Positions 19,262 to 31,448 of a stretch of DNA of 33,462 bases are shown piece by piece. Position 1 is the stretch's first letter, and each line of letters begins with the position of its first letter. The stretch comes from an uncultured Anaerolineae bacterium. Lineage in GTDB: Bacteria > Chloroflexota > Anaerolineae > Promineifilales > Promineifilaceae. A program made the translations under genes and the position numbers. Below the pieces are notes generated by a model that saw only the letters and a list, made by a program, of their open reading frames with translations, searched no databases and was not told the origin of the DNA. The stretch spans positions 1 to 33,462 of the forward strand of contig CALECP010000295.1 of the NCBI GenBank assembly GCA_937949915.1, given 5' to 3'.

Positions 19262-20497
19262 ATGCAGAGATTTAGAAAACTCCCCTTGCTTCCCATTCTT
19301 GTTAGCCTCATCGCCGGGTTATTGCTCGGCCGATTCATTTTAGGCTGGTGGTTTCCTGTCAACCTGACCCGTACAGGCCCCCGCAACTTAGAACAGTCAG
19401 ATCGTATCGCCCACTTGGATAACTATGTGCGCGGCTTGCTGCCGTATGCCAGCACAGGCAACACGGCCGAACTCGGCCGCGCCTTGTGCTATCCGGTTGA
19501 CGACTTTGACGCAGTGAACGGCCGTGCCACCGCCCTCAAAGAGCTGATCACCAATGAACCAGCGCAACAAGGGCTGGTCGGTGAAACCCTCAACCAATAC
19601 AACACCGTTCTCGATGCCCTCTCCAGAGGGGGCGGCTGTGAAACAGTGCGCGCCGACATCGTGGGTGAGCCAGAGAACGTCGGTCTGCTCGGTGGATTGG
19701 GCGTACCGTGGCGAACTTGCCTGTTGGGGTTGATCGTTTTGGCATTGCTCATGGGCTTGCTTTGGTTCTTGGCTGGCTCACAAGCTGGTTCATCGCAAAG
19801 GCGATCCACATCAGAGGATGGGAACGATGACAAAGTAGAGCGAGGCGGCCGACGGCGCACAATCGGCGGCGGCAGATCGCGCCGGATGCCTGAAACACCT
19901 GCGGCCGCTGTTCAAGAACCATCGCTGGAGCAAACACGCTATGCCCCGCCTGTCATCGAGCCAGCCCCCGTTGTGGAGACGACCACGTATCAGCAATCGC
20001 CACCGCCTGAGCCAGAATCGTTCTCCAGTGCAGAAGCTGGTTTTGTCGCCACGTACACACGGGGCAACGAATCGTTTGAGCGCGTCTTTGAAATCTATGG
20101 CACAGATAACAACTATTTGGGCGACTGCTCTGTGCAGATAGCGGACACTGTCGGCAACGACCGGGGCAATGTGACGGCGTTCGAGATTCGCTTGTTTGAA
20201 GTGGGCAACCCGCGCTCTGTCACCAAATTAGTGATGAGCGAACATGCGTATAACGACAGCGCACTCCGCGCCCGGTTAGCGACACAAGGCACACCTGTTT
20301 TGGCAGAGCGGCATCAACCGATTATGCTGCAAGGCAACTTGATCACGATTGAGACAGACATCACAGAACTGATTTATGCCGCGATTGTGACCGAGCCAGA
20401 AAACAGCGTGTTTGACCGCTTCTCTGTCAAGCTGAAAGCATTTGTCAACCGGCCGAGCAGTAGTTCAGACCGCGCCAGCGATTGGCTGGATAGCTAA
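19262..20497 (+). CDS. Hypothetical protein with two TM segments and a basic Pro-rich linker
   Basis: N-terminal TM, second TM 'LLGLIVLALLMGLLWFLAG', RRxxGGGRSRR linker and a soluble C-terminal domain. Good coding composition. Confidence 0.6.
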   Translation: MQRFRKLPLLPILVSLIAGLLLGRFILGWWFPVNLTRTGPRNLEQSDRIAHLDNYVRGLLPYASTGNTAELGRALCYPVDDFDAVNGRATALKELITNEPAQQGLVGETLNQYNTVLDALSRGGGCETVRADIVGEPENVGLLGGLGVPWRTCLLGLIVLALLMGLLWFLAGSQAGSSQRRSTSEDGNDDKVERGGRRRTIGGGRSRRMPETPAAAVQEPSLEQTRYAPPVIEPAPVVETTTYQQSPPPEPESFSSAEAGFVATYTRGNESFERVFEIYGTDNNYLGDCSVQIADTVGNDRGNVTAFEIRLFEVGNPRSVTKLVMSEHAYNDSALRARLATQGTPVLAERHQPIMLQGNLITIETDITELIYAAIVTEPENSVFDRFSVKLKAFVNRPSSSSDRASDWLDS

Positions 20498-20524
20498 TGG
20501 CTAAAAGCTGTTAGCAAATAGCTT

Positions 20525-21739
20525 ATGCCCACAATTACACTTGATAAAATGGTACATGGCGGCAAAGCGATGGGACGTGACCCTGATGGGCGCGTCCTTT
20601 TTGTGTTGGGCGGGTTGCCAGGGGAACGGGTGCGCGTGGCGGTGGATAAGCCGGGAACACGGGCGACAGATGCGCTGCTCAAAGAGGTGCTAAAACGTTC
20701 GCCAGACCGCGTAGACGGCCGTTGCACTGAACCGACGCAATGTACTTTTCAACATATTCGTTATGATGCCCAGTTGCGCCTGAAAGAAGAAATCGTGCGT
20801 GACCAGATGGCACAAATGGGCTTGGAAGATGTGCGTGTGCGGCCGATCATACCATCGACCACCCCCTGGCAATATCGTATCGAGACGATTCTCAGCCCCA
20901 CCAAACAAGGTGGGCTGGGCTACTGGTCGCCACAAGAAAAACGGGTGATTCCGGCCGTGGCTTGCCATGCGCTTCATCCTGCGCTGACGGCCATCGTGCC
21001 ACAAATCGACTTGACGCTGCCCGGTTTACGCAAGCTGACAGTGCGCGTAGGAGCAGACGAGCATTTGCTGCTTGTCTTTGCCATCGACGAAGCGGAAGCA
21101 CCCGAAATTGTGCTAGATATACCGGTATCGGCCGCGATTGTGATGCCAGATGGCGTAGCCGCCAGTTTGCTCGGCGATCCGTACCTGGTGCAAAGGGTGA
21201 AAGAGCGTCATTTTCGGGTATCGCCCGGTTGTTTTTTCCATCCCAATGTGGCGGGGGCAACGCAATTAGTCGATACGGTACTTGATCTTGCCAAGCTAGA
21301 GGGGAACGAAAAAGTGGTCGAAGCGTGTAGTGGTGTGGGGATGTTGACGGCGTTTTTGGCACAGGAAGCGGCCGAACTACACGCCATCGAGAAAAACGCG
21401 GCCGCGATTGATGATGCGATAGCCAATTTGCACGATGCAGACAACGTTTCGCTATACGAAGACTGGGCAGAGGAGGCGTTGTGGGCGTTGTTGCCCGATG
21501 CTGATTTATTGGTGCTGGATACGGACCAAAAGGGGATTACGGAGGATATGGGTAATGCTATTTTGGCGTATTTGCCTCCGAAAATTATTTACAGCAATGG
21601 GGAGATCGGTAAGATGGCAGAAGATGCGGCCGAACTGGCGGCCGCGGGCTATCGACTAGCCGCTCTCCAACCGATTGATATGCTACCCCAAACGCACCAC
21701 ATTCATACTGTTACCGTCTGGACACACTCAAAAAATTAA
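20525..21739 (+). CDS. TrmA/RlmC/RlmD-family RNA m5U methyltransferase-like protein, catalytic motifs degenerate
   Basis: TRAM-like N-terminus 'DKMVHGGKAMGRDPDGRVLFVLGGLPGERVRV', 'HIRYDAQLRLKEEIVRDQM', 'VVEACSGVGMLTAFLA'. Confidence 0.82.
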   Translation: MPTITLDKMVHGGKAMGRDPDGRVLFVLGGLPGERVRVAVDKPGTRATDALLKEVLKRSPDRVDGRCTEPTQCTFQHIRYDAQLRLKEEIVRDQMAQMGLEDVRVRPIIPSTTPWQYRIETILSPTKQGGLGYWSPQEKRVIPAVACHALHPALTAIVPQIDLTLPGLRKLTVRVGADEHLLLVFAIDEAEAPEIVLDIPVSAAIVMPDGVAASLLGDPYLVQRVKERHFRVSPGCFFHPNVAGATQLVDTVLDLAKLEGNEKVVEACSGVGMLTAFLAQEAAELHAIEKNAAAIDDAIANLHDADNVSLYEDWAEEALWALLPDADLLVLDTDQKGITEDMGNAILAYLPPKIIYSNGEIGKMAEDAAELAAAGYRLAALQPIDMLPQTHHIHTVTVWTHSKN

Positions 21740-21742
21740 GTT

Positions 21743-21770
21743 GTAGGTACACGATGAATCGTGTACCTAC
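21743..21770. repeat. Intergenic palindrome, 13-bp perfect stem with 2-nt GA loop
   Basis: GTAGGTACACGAT-GA-ATCGTGTACCTAC between convergent CDSs. It contains the purN stop codon. Confidence 0.88.
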
Positions 21771-22375
21771 GTGATATTTTGGAGGGCGATATGCGTGGCG
21801 AGAACGATGGCACGATGTTCAATGGCGTGGAGGCGGCTCTCGAACGTCGCTTGTGTGTCGGTGGGGTGCATGGGGACAACGGCCGACACCAGCACCGGGC
21901 CTGCGTCTAGCTGTGGCGTGGCGTAATGCACCATGCAGCCAGTCTGCGTAATGTCGCCGCTCTGGAAAGCAGCCCACGCTTCGTCGATGGCGTGTGCGCC
22001 GGGGAACTGTCCGGGCAATGCTGGATGCAGATTGATGACACGGCCGGGGAATTGATCGAGAAAGGCGGCCGTGTTGATGTGCATCCAGCCAGCCAACACG
22101 ATCAAATCAGGTTGGTAGGGCGCGATGACGGCCGCTAGGGCTTCATCAAACTGCTCGCGCCAAGCGGGTAGCCCACGAAACGGGGTGCGCGGAAAGTAGT
22201 GCGTGGGAATCCCTGCTTTCTCGGCACGTACCAATCCGTATGCTTGCTTTTTGTTGCTGACGACAAGCGCGATCTCAGCATCGAGTGCGCCATTGGCGGT
22301 GGCATCGATCAACGCTTGCAGGTTTGATCCGCCACCGGAAATAAGGACAGCTATTTTAGATTGAGGCAATTTCAA
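21767..22375 (-). CDS. purN: Phosphoribosylglycinamide formyltransferase
   Basis: 'KIAVLISGGGSNLQALIDA', 'LAGWMHINTAAFLDQFPGRVINLHPALPGQFPGAHAIDEAW'. Probable TTG start at 22375. The longer ORF N-terminus (to 22603) is out-of-frame purM. Confidence 0.9.
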   Translation of the reverse strand: MKLPQSKIAVLISGGGSNLQALIDATANGALDAEIALVVSNKKQAYGLVRAEKAGIPTHYFPRTPFRGLPAWREQFDEALAAVIAPYQPDLIVLAGWMHINTAAFLDQFPGRVINLHPALPGQFPGAHAIDEAWAAFQSGDITQTGCMVHYATPQLDAGPVLVSAVVPMHPTDTQATFESRLHAIEHRAIVLATHIALQNIT

Positions 22376-23378
22376 CCCCTTCTCCCGCGATGATTTCGCC
22401 GACGATTGTCGCTTCTGGCAACAGGTTGAGTACGGCCGGGGCGGCGGCCGCATCGACCATGACCAACATGCCCAACCCCATGTTAAAAACACGGAACATT
22501 TCAGCGTCCGTAATGTCGCCCGTCTGCTGGAGAAGCGCAAACAGAGGCAATTCGTGCCATGTGCCACGCCGCACAATCGCGCCCGTACCAGCAGGCAACA
22601 CACGAGGCAGATTGCCCGGAATGCCGCCCCCCGTGATGTGCGCGAGACCGTGAATGGCGATTCCGGCCGTGCGAATAGCGTTGATTTCGTGCAAGTAGGA
22701 GCGGTGCGGGGTTGTCAGCACGTCGGCGATGGTTGCGTCCAGCGCGGGATGATGGGCGAACCAATCAGCATCTTGCAACAGGTGGCGGATGAGGGTGTAG
22801 CCATTGGTGTGTGCGCCGGATGAAGGCAGCCCAATAATGGTGTCGCCCGGTGTAATCGCCGATCCGTCAATCAATTGAGCGCGGTCAACCACACCGACGA
22901 CAGTGCCGACGAGATCGAGTTCGTCATCTTGATAGACTCCCGGCATTTCGGCCGTTTCGCCACCCAGTAGCGCACAGCCGTTTTGCTTACAGGCGGCCGC
23001 CACCCCGGTGACGACGGTCGCTATTTGCGCTGGCTGCAGTTGGCTAGAGGCCACATAGTCGAGGAAGAAAAGCGGCCGTGCGCCCTGCACCAAAATGTCA
23101 TCGACGCAATGATTGACAATATCGTGGCCAATGGTGTCCCAGCGGCCGACTTTAGCGGCGACCATCGTTTTTGTGCCTACGCCGTCGGTGGAGGCGACCA
23201 GCACCGGCTCGGCCATGTCGTGCAGGGCGGTGGTGGCGAACAGACCGCCGAACGAGCCTATGCCTGCCAAAACGTCTGGGGTATACGTTGATTTGACCGC
23301 ATCTTTCATCAGCGCGGTCGCTTTTTCGCCAGCGTCTAGGTCAACGCCAGCTTGTTTGTATGCACTCGGTTTGCTCAT
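22356..23378 (-). CDS. purM: Phosphoribosylformylglycinamidine cyclo-ligase (AIR synthetase)
   Basis: 'YKQAGVDLDAGEKA', 'STDGVGTKTMVA', 'GGETAEMPGVY', 'GLPSSGAHTNGYTLIR', 'HITGGGIPGNLPRVLP'. Confidence 0.95.
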   Translation of the reverse strand: MSKPSAYKQAGVDLDAGEKATALMKDAVKSTYTPDVLAGIGSFGGLFATTALHDMAEPVLVASTDGVGTKTMVAAKVGRWDTIGHDIVNHCVDDILVQGARPLFFLDYVASSQLQPAQIATVVTGVAAACKQNGCALLGGETAEMPGVYQDDELDLVGTVVGVVDRAQLIDGSAITPGDTIIGLPSSGAHTNGYTLIRHLLQDADWFAHHPALDATIADVLTTPHRSYLHEINAIRTAGIAIHGLAHITGGGIPGNLPRVLPAGTGAIVRRGTWHELPLFALLQQTGDITDAEMFRVFNMGLGMLVMVDAAAAPAVLNLLPEATIVGEIIAGEGVEIASI

Positions 23379-23920
23379 GTGTCTATTGTCTCAGGATCGA
23401 GCGTCGCAAGCCACTGCTGCACGGCCGTCGGGCTGTCCAAACAAATCCAGGTAAGATGCGGAAAACGATTTTCACGCATCATCTTTTGATAGTCGCGGCG
23501 CACGATGGCGTGTCTTGTCCACACCCAGTACGGCATCGACTCTTTGCTGAAAAACAGGTTTGTCAATGTCTCGCGGTTGCCATTCCACAGCTCGGTGCGG
23601 CGGATCGCACGGCCGAGGCTGCGCCATGTGACGCGCCATAGGCAGAGCGAGAGCGGCATGTTGAGCCAGATGATGGTGTCGGCGAGCGGCCAAGCGGCTT
23701 CGAGTGAGCCGGAGCCGCGATAGTTGCCGTCGGCCACCCATTGCGCGGCCGATTGGGTGGCTTGGTGCAAATCACGCTTGAAATCGGGGTTCGGCCGCCA
23801 GTTGGGTAAATGGCGGATCGCGTCCATTTCGATATGCTTGATGTCTCGTTTGGCGGCGATGGCTTGGGCTAATGTTGTTTTGCCAGAGCCAGACATGCCG
23901 ACGACGATGATGCGGTTCAT
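23375..23920 (-). CDS. P-loop nucleotide kinase-like protein (FlaR/adenylate kinase-like)
   Basis: 'RIIVVGMSGSGKTTLAQAIAAK' Walker A, 'HIEMDAIRHLPNW'. ATGA overlap with purM. Confidence 0.78.
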   Translation of the reverse strand: MNRIIVVGMSGSGKTTLAQAIAAKRDIKHIEMDAIRHLPNWRPNPDFKRDLHQATQSAAQWVADGNYRGSGSLEAAWPLADTIIWLNMPLSLCLWRVTWRSLGRAIRRTELWNGNRETLTNLFFSKESMPYWVWTRHAIVRRDYQKMMRENRFPHLTWICLDSPTAVQQWLATLDPETIDT

Positions 23921-23944
23921 AACGGTATTTTACGGCCGTACCGT

Positions 23945-23974
23945 CGTAGGGTCACGGCGAGCCGTGACCCTACG
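23945..23974. repeat. Intergenic palindrome, 14-bp perfect stem with 2-nt GA loop
   Basis: CGTAGGGTCACGGC-GA-GCCGTGACCCTACG between divergent CDSs. Confidence 0.88.
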
Positions 23975-24072
23975 GTGTGCGTCGTTCCGCATTGCTGTTA
24001 CCATATAATTGATCAGCATAATTGATCAATTTGGTGTCTGGTATTTTCGATGATGAACGTGAGAGGAATGCG

Positions 24073-24891
24073 ATGATTTTAGTCAGTGGTGCGGGTGGCA
24101 AAACGGGGCAAGCGGTAGTGGCGGCTTTGGTGGCGGCCGGGTATGATGTGCGGCCGTGGCTGCGAAGGGCAGATGCTGCACGGCCGCACGCCTTTGTCGG
24201 GGATATGCGTTCGCAAGATGATTGGCTGGCGGCGATGGCGGGGGTGAGCAAGCTGTATCACATTTGTCCCAACATGAACGAGGATGAGATCGAGATCGGC
24301 CGTTGCGCCATCACGGCCGCACAACAATCCGGGATCGCTCATTTTGTTTACCATTCTGTGCTACATCCACAAACGGAGAAGATGCCGCACCATTGGCAAA
24401 AGCTGCGGGTAGAGGAAATGCTGTTCGAGAGCGGGTTACCATTTACGCTAATGCAGCCGGGGGCGTACATGCAAAATATCGACGTGGCGACGATTATGGA
24501 GACGGGGGTGCTGGTACGGCCGTATCCGTCTCACACGCGCTTGTCGTTGGTCGATTTGCAGGACGTGGGGGAAGCGGCCGCGATTGTGCTGCGCGATGAG
24601 CAGTTGGTGGGGGCGACGTTGCCGTTGGTGGGGACACGGCCGCTCACACAAACAGAGGTGGCGGCAACGATTGAACAGGTGATCGGCCGTGCTGTGACGG
24701 TGCGTGAACAGTCGATTCAGTCATGGGAAAGTGCGAATGCGCTGTTGCCAGAGTACGGCCGGAACAGCTTGATCGCTATGTTTGGCTACTATGCGGCTTA
24801 CGGCTTTGTCGGCAACCCATTTACCCTAAAAGCGGTGCTAAAAAGAGAGCCAACCACGCTAGCGGCGTGTATCCATAGATTGATCGTATAA
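24073..24891 (+). CDS. NmrA-like NAD(P)-binding Rossmann-fold protein
   Basis: 'MILVSGAGGKTGQAVVAALVAAGYDVRPWLRR', 'FVYHSVLHPQTEKMPHHWQKLRVEEMLFESGLPFTLMQPGAYMQN'. RBS gagagg before 24073. Confidence 0.85.
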   Translation: MILVSGAGGKTGQAVVAALVAAGYDVRPWLRRADAARPHAFVGDMRSQDDWLAAMAGVSKLYHICPNMNEDEIEIGRCAITAAQQSGIAHFVYHSVLHPQTEKMPHHWQKLRVEEMLFESGLPFTLMQPGAYMQNIDVATIMETGVLVRPYPSHTRLSLVDLQDVGEAAAIVLRDEQLVGATLPLVGTRPLTQTEVAATIEQVIGRAVTVREQSIQSWESANALLPEYGRNSLIAMFGYYAAYGFVGNPFTLKAVLKREPTTLAACIHRLIV

Positions 24892-24953
24892 TAGGTCGCT
24901 TGTCCGGTAGCTAAAAATACGGATAATCTTGCCTTCTAATTCTTACTATCTGC

Positions 24954-26390
24954 TTGCATGACATTATGATTGAAGAAAAAACTGTTTCCGAAGACCCAAC
25001 GCCTCCACAATCAGCATTTGACGAGCCTGGTACGGGGAATAGTCGGCTGAAAAAACTAGCTCTTAAAGGGGCGTTTTGGTCGTTCTTGGGCTTTGGTGTC
25101 GTTTACGTTTTGCGCTTCTTTAGCTGGCCGATTATGACACGGCTGCTGGGCGGGGACGAAGAAGCGAAAATTTTACTCGGTGCGATGGCAGTTGTCGATA
25201 CGTTTATGCTCGGTCTGATCTTTTTATCAGATGTGGGGATCAATCTCAGTGTGATTCGCAATGAGCGAGGATCAGAGGCCAGTTTCCAAAATACGGCGTG
25301 GACAATTCAAATGATGCGCGGTGTCATTTTGTTTGCGCTCACATTGCTGCTGGCACGTCCGGCGGCCGAGCTGCTAGGGCAAAATTTCACACCGGAGCAA
25401 GTCGATTTGGTGACAACAGCGCTGATGGTGTCTGGCTTTTCGTCTATCTTGCTGGGCTTGCAATCGACAAAATGGGCGATTGCCCAGCGCGATCTCAATA
25501 CGAGGGCGATTGTTGGCATCGAAGTAGGATCATATCTTTTCAGCTTCCTTGTGCGCGTCTGTTGGGTGATTATCAGCCCGACGATTTGGGCGTTGGTGGC
25601 GGGGGGCTTGGCAGAGAATGTGCTTAAAGCAGGTCTGTCTTGGATGTTGCCCAATGGGGTACGCAACAAATTTGCATGGGACAAAGAAGCAGCGAAAGAG
25701 ATATGGGTGTTCGGCCGGTGGATCATGCTTAGTTCTGCGCTCACCTATGCAGCACGTGAAAGTGGGCTGTTGGTAATGACGGCGCGTACTGATCTCAACT
25801 TTATCTCCGAATTTAAGTTGTCATGGTTATATGCGTCGCTGGTAGTGACAGCCATTATGCAAATGGGATACAAAGTGATGTACCCCACTTTTTCTGATCT
25901 GCTCAAGCAAGGCAAGCACGATTCGTTTATGAAAGCATTGACCCGTGCGCGGCTGGCGGTGATCGCGCTGACGTGGGTGGCGGCGATAGGCGTGATGTTG
26001 GTCGGCCCGTTTGTGGCGGGCTATTTGTTCGATGACAATTGGTATCGTTTCGAGTGGATTATGCCGATCATGGGCGCGGGGGTTATGTTTGTCATCATCG
26101 GCTCTAGCTATGATCACGCGATCATTGCGAAGGAAGAGACGATGATCAATGCACTGCTTCAAGGCGTGTACTTTGTGGTGTTGGTAGCGGCGATTTTGGT
26201 GGGCTTTCGTATCAATGGGCAGATCGGGGCAGTGACCGGTTTTGCGGCCGTCAGTTTGATCCACTATCCTTTCAAAGCGTATTGGCTGAAAAAAATCGGC
26301 ATCTGGCAACCACGTATCGACTTGCCTTTGTTGGTGGTCGCGGCCGCTATCATCGCCCCCACCTTGTGGTTGGCGTTCAGAATTTATTGA
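24954..26390 (+). CDS. Oligosaccharide flippase family (Wzx-like) membrane protein
   Basis: 'LKKLALKGAFWSFLGFGVVYVLRFFSWPIMTRLLGGDE', polytopic MOP-superfamily style. The start may be 24966. Confidence 0.83.
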   Translation: MHDIMIEEKTVSEDPTPPQSAFDEPGTGNSRLKKLALKGAFWSFLGFGVVYVLRFFSWPIMTRLLGGDEEAKILLGAMAVVDTFMLGLIFLSDVGINLSVIRNERGSEASFQNTAWTIQMMRGVILFALTLLLARPAAELLGQNFTPEQVDLVTTALMVSGFSSILLGLQSTKWAIAQRDLNTRAIVGIEVGSYLFSFLVRVCWVIISPTIWALVAGGLAENVLKAGLSWMLPNGVRNKFAWDKEAAKEIWVFGRWIMLSSALTYAARESGLLVMTARTDLNFISEFKLSWLYASLVVTAIMQMGYKVMYPTFSDLLKQGKHDSFMKALTRARLAVIALTWVAAIGVMLVGPFVAGYLFDDNWYRFEWIMPIMGAGVMFVIIGSSYDHAIIAKEETMINALLQGVYFVVLVAAILVGFRINGQIGAVTGFAAVSLIHYPFKAYWLKKIGIWQPRIDLPLLVVAAAIIAPTLWLAFRIY

Positions 26391-26497
26391 GTTGTGTGCC
26401 GTCCGGACACGATTGATCATGTTTTTCAGCGACTGTAAGATTGTTTGACAGAATGACCCTGTAAAGTACGAAATGTGATTCCTTCACAATTAAATAG

Positions 26498-26631
26498 ATG
26501 GCTTGCTCACTGCACAATTTCAATTTGGGATTCAATTCATGGAGCAGTTCTTTTTTTGGTTCATAATAGCAGATAGATTGATGTAGTAGCAGAGAGTAGA
26601 CGTGCAACATTCGGTGTGGTGAGCAAGCCAT
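26498..26631. other. 13-bp perfect inverted repeat with a 108-bp spacer in the intergenic region
   Basis: ATGGCTTGCTCAC (26498-26510) and GTGAGCAAGCCAT (26619-26631), upstream of the terminator at 26659. Confidence 0.6.
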
Positions 26632-26658
26632 TTTATTCATATCTACCGAACTCATTTG

Positions 26659-26691
26659 AAAATCTCCCCCCCAGAGGGAGATTTTTTTTTT
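26659..26691 (+). terminator. Rho-independent-type terminator
   Basis: aaatctccc-cccaga/gggagattt stem of about 9 bp followed by a run of ten T's. Confidence 0.85.
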
Positions 26692-26706
26692 GCAAAGCCG
26701 CTATAA

Positions 26707-29647
<2,941 letters not shown>

Positions 29648-29653
29648 TAGCGA

Positions 29654-30454
29654 TCAGCCATTCGCCATTAATGCCCCTGCTTCTTCTATATTGTTGACGA
29701 TGTTGAGAATTTTGTCGAAACCGACCATGCTGAATATCTCTTGCAATGGCAGGTTGAGACCGGCCAAAACGAGATCACCGTCGTGCTGGCGTGCTTCGCG
29801 CCATGCCGCGACGATGATGCGTAGCCCACCGCTATTGGTGTAGGTTGTTTCGCTGAGGTCGAGAATGATGTTGTAGCGGGATTGTGCCAGCAGGGCTTGC
29901 AGGTGTGTTTCTAGGTCGGGTATGGTTGTTTGGTCTAGGCGGCCGATTACGCTGACGATGTGTATTTGTTCGTCTATTTGGTCTGTGAGCGGCCGTGTCG
30001 ATACGGCCGTGTCATTTTGCTCTGGTATGTTTTTCACAAGAGTTACCTTATTGCCATTGTCATCAAATTGATAGATGACATCGTCCATCAATGTCCGCAT
30101 AAAATGAACGCCTAGCCCACCGATGGAGACTGCTTCGATGGGGGTATTTTCGTCTACGGGGGCGACGGCCGGAACGGTTTCCGGCCGGAACGATTGTCCT
30201 GTATCGGCGAATGTGATGCGAAACGTTTTGTCCACGATTGCCCATGTCACCACAATATCGCCCGGTTTCCCTTGATACGCATGTTCAATGATGTTGCTGG
30301 CTGCCTCATCACACGCCAATTCGATATGGGCGCGGTTTTTAGCTGTCAGTGCGGTCTGTTCTGCCCCTGCCAGCACAAACTGACACAGGTGCTGTACCTG
30401 CTCTGCTTGTGCGTGGAAAGTTTGGGTGCGCGTCATGTCACTTTCATTATACAC
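29654..30454 (-). CDS. RsbW-like anti-sigma ATPase fused to a STAS (anti-anti-sigma) domain
   Basis: 'IELACDEAASNIIEHAYQGKPGDIVV', 'DTGQSF', 'GGLGVHFMRTLMDDVIY' (HATPase). C-terminal 'VIGRLDQTTIPDLETHL...IILDLSETTYTNSGGLRIIVAAWREAR' (STAS). Probable start a few codons inside (MTRTQTF). Confidence 0.88.
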   Translation of the reverse strand: MYNESDMTRTQTFHAQAEQVQHLCQFVLAGAEQTALTAKNRAHIELACDEAASNIIEHAYQGKPGDIVVTWAIVDKTFRITFADTGQSFRPETVPAVAPVDENTPIEAVSIGGLGVHFMRTLMDDVIYQFDDNGNKVTLVKNIPEQNDTAVSTRPLTDQIDEQIHIVSVIGRLDQTTIPDLETHLQALLAQSRYNIILDLSETTYTNSGGLRIIVAAWREARQHDGDLVLAGLNLPLQEIFSMVGFDKILNIVNNIEEAGALMANG

Positions 30455-30593
30455 ACTCCATTCGCTAGAAAATGATTGATTTGGGTTTTAATTGTGATAA
30501 AATGCACACAAGGTTTCAATAATTATTGAACGAATTGAATGTATCGACCGGATTGTATCGGGGCGATATATTCCACAAAAAACGGAGTGAAAC

Positions 30594-31436
30594 ATGCGTG
30601 GTTTTGTTGAAGATATTGGTGAAATTAAATGGGAAAAAGTCAAAGAGTATAGCGAGATCATTTACGAACATTTTGATGGGATCGCAAAGATAACAATGAA
30701 TCGGCCGCGGGTGTACAACGCTTTTACGCCGGTGACAGTAAACGAGATGATCGAAGCGTTTGACCATGCGTGGCAGGATCAAGCGATTCGCGTAATCGTG
30801 TTTACCGGTGCGGGAGACAAGGCGTTTTGTTCGGGCGGCGACCAGAATCATCGGCAGCATGGTGGCTATGTGAGCGGTGAAGATGTGCCGCGCTTGAATG
30901 TGCTGGAGTTGCAACGGCGTATTCGTACCTGTCCGAAGCCGGTGATCGCGGCCGTGAATGGGTATGCGATTGGCGGTGGGCATGTGCTACACGTTGTGTG
31001 TGATTTGTCGATTGCGAGTGACAATGCGATTTTCGGGCAAACAGGGCCGAAAGTGGGCAGCTTTGATGGTGGATTTGGTGCGTCTTATTTGGCGCGACAC
31101 ATCGGGCAAAAACGGGCGCGTGAGATTTGGTTTTTGTGCTTGCAGTACACGGCGGCCGAGGCGCACGAGATGGGCATGGTGAATGCGGTTGTGCCGCTCG
31201 AAAAGCTGGACGAGGAAGTGGTACGCTGGGCAAAAACGATCATGCTCCGCAGTCCAATTGCGATTCGGATGCTCAAGTCAGCGTTTAATGCGGAATTAGA
31301 TGGTCAGGCGGGTATTCAGGAACTGGCGGGTAATTCGACGCTGCTTTATTACTTGACAGATGAGGCGAAAGAAGGGCGCGATGCGTTCTTGGAAAAGCGT
31401 GATCCCGATTGGATGCGCTTCCCGCAGTTCCCGTAG
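30594..31436 (+). CDS. menB: 1,4-dihydroxy-2-naphthoyl-CoA synthase
   Basis: '[15 protein letters not shown]', '[64 protein letters not shown]', C-terminal '[21 protein letters not shown]', specific to MenB within the crotonase family. Confidence 0.93.
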   Translation: MRGFVEDIGEIKWEKVKEYSEIIYEHFDGIAKITMNRPRVYNAFTPVTVNEMIEAFDHAWQDQAIRVIVFTGAGDKAFCSGGDQNHRQHGGYVSGEDVPRLNVLELQRRIRTCPKPVIAAVNGYAIGGGHVLHVVCDLSIASDNAIFGQTGPKVGSFDGGFGASYLARHIGQKRAREIWFLCLQYTAAEAHEMGMVNAVVPLEKLDEEVVRWAKTIMLRSPIAIRMLKSAFNAELDGQAGIQELAGNSTLLYYLTDEAKEGRDAFLEKRDPDWMRFPQFP

Positions 31437-31448
31437 GGAGTAAGACAG

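Noticed and set aside
19141-19262. Possible tRNA or regulatory RNA in the map downstream gap (contains ACAGTTG..CAACTGT)
   Set aside because: Only a short 7-bp stem; no cloverleaf, no T-tract and no known leader pattern. Could be an operator but cannot be supported.
22376-22603. N-terminal extension of the purN ORF
   Set aside because: Translation is out-of-frame purM; PurN family begins at KIAVLISGGGSN, so a TTG start at 22375 is preferred.
26377-26655. 92-aa minus-strand ORF between flippase and tgt
   Set aside because: Overlaps the flippase end, spans the inverted repeat, and shows no recognisable domain; more likely non-coding.
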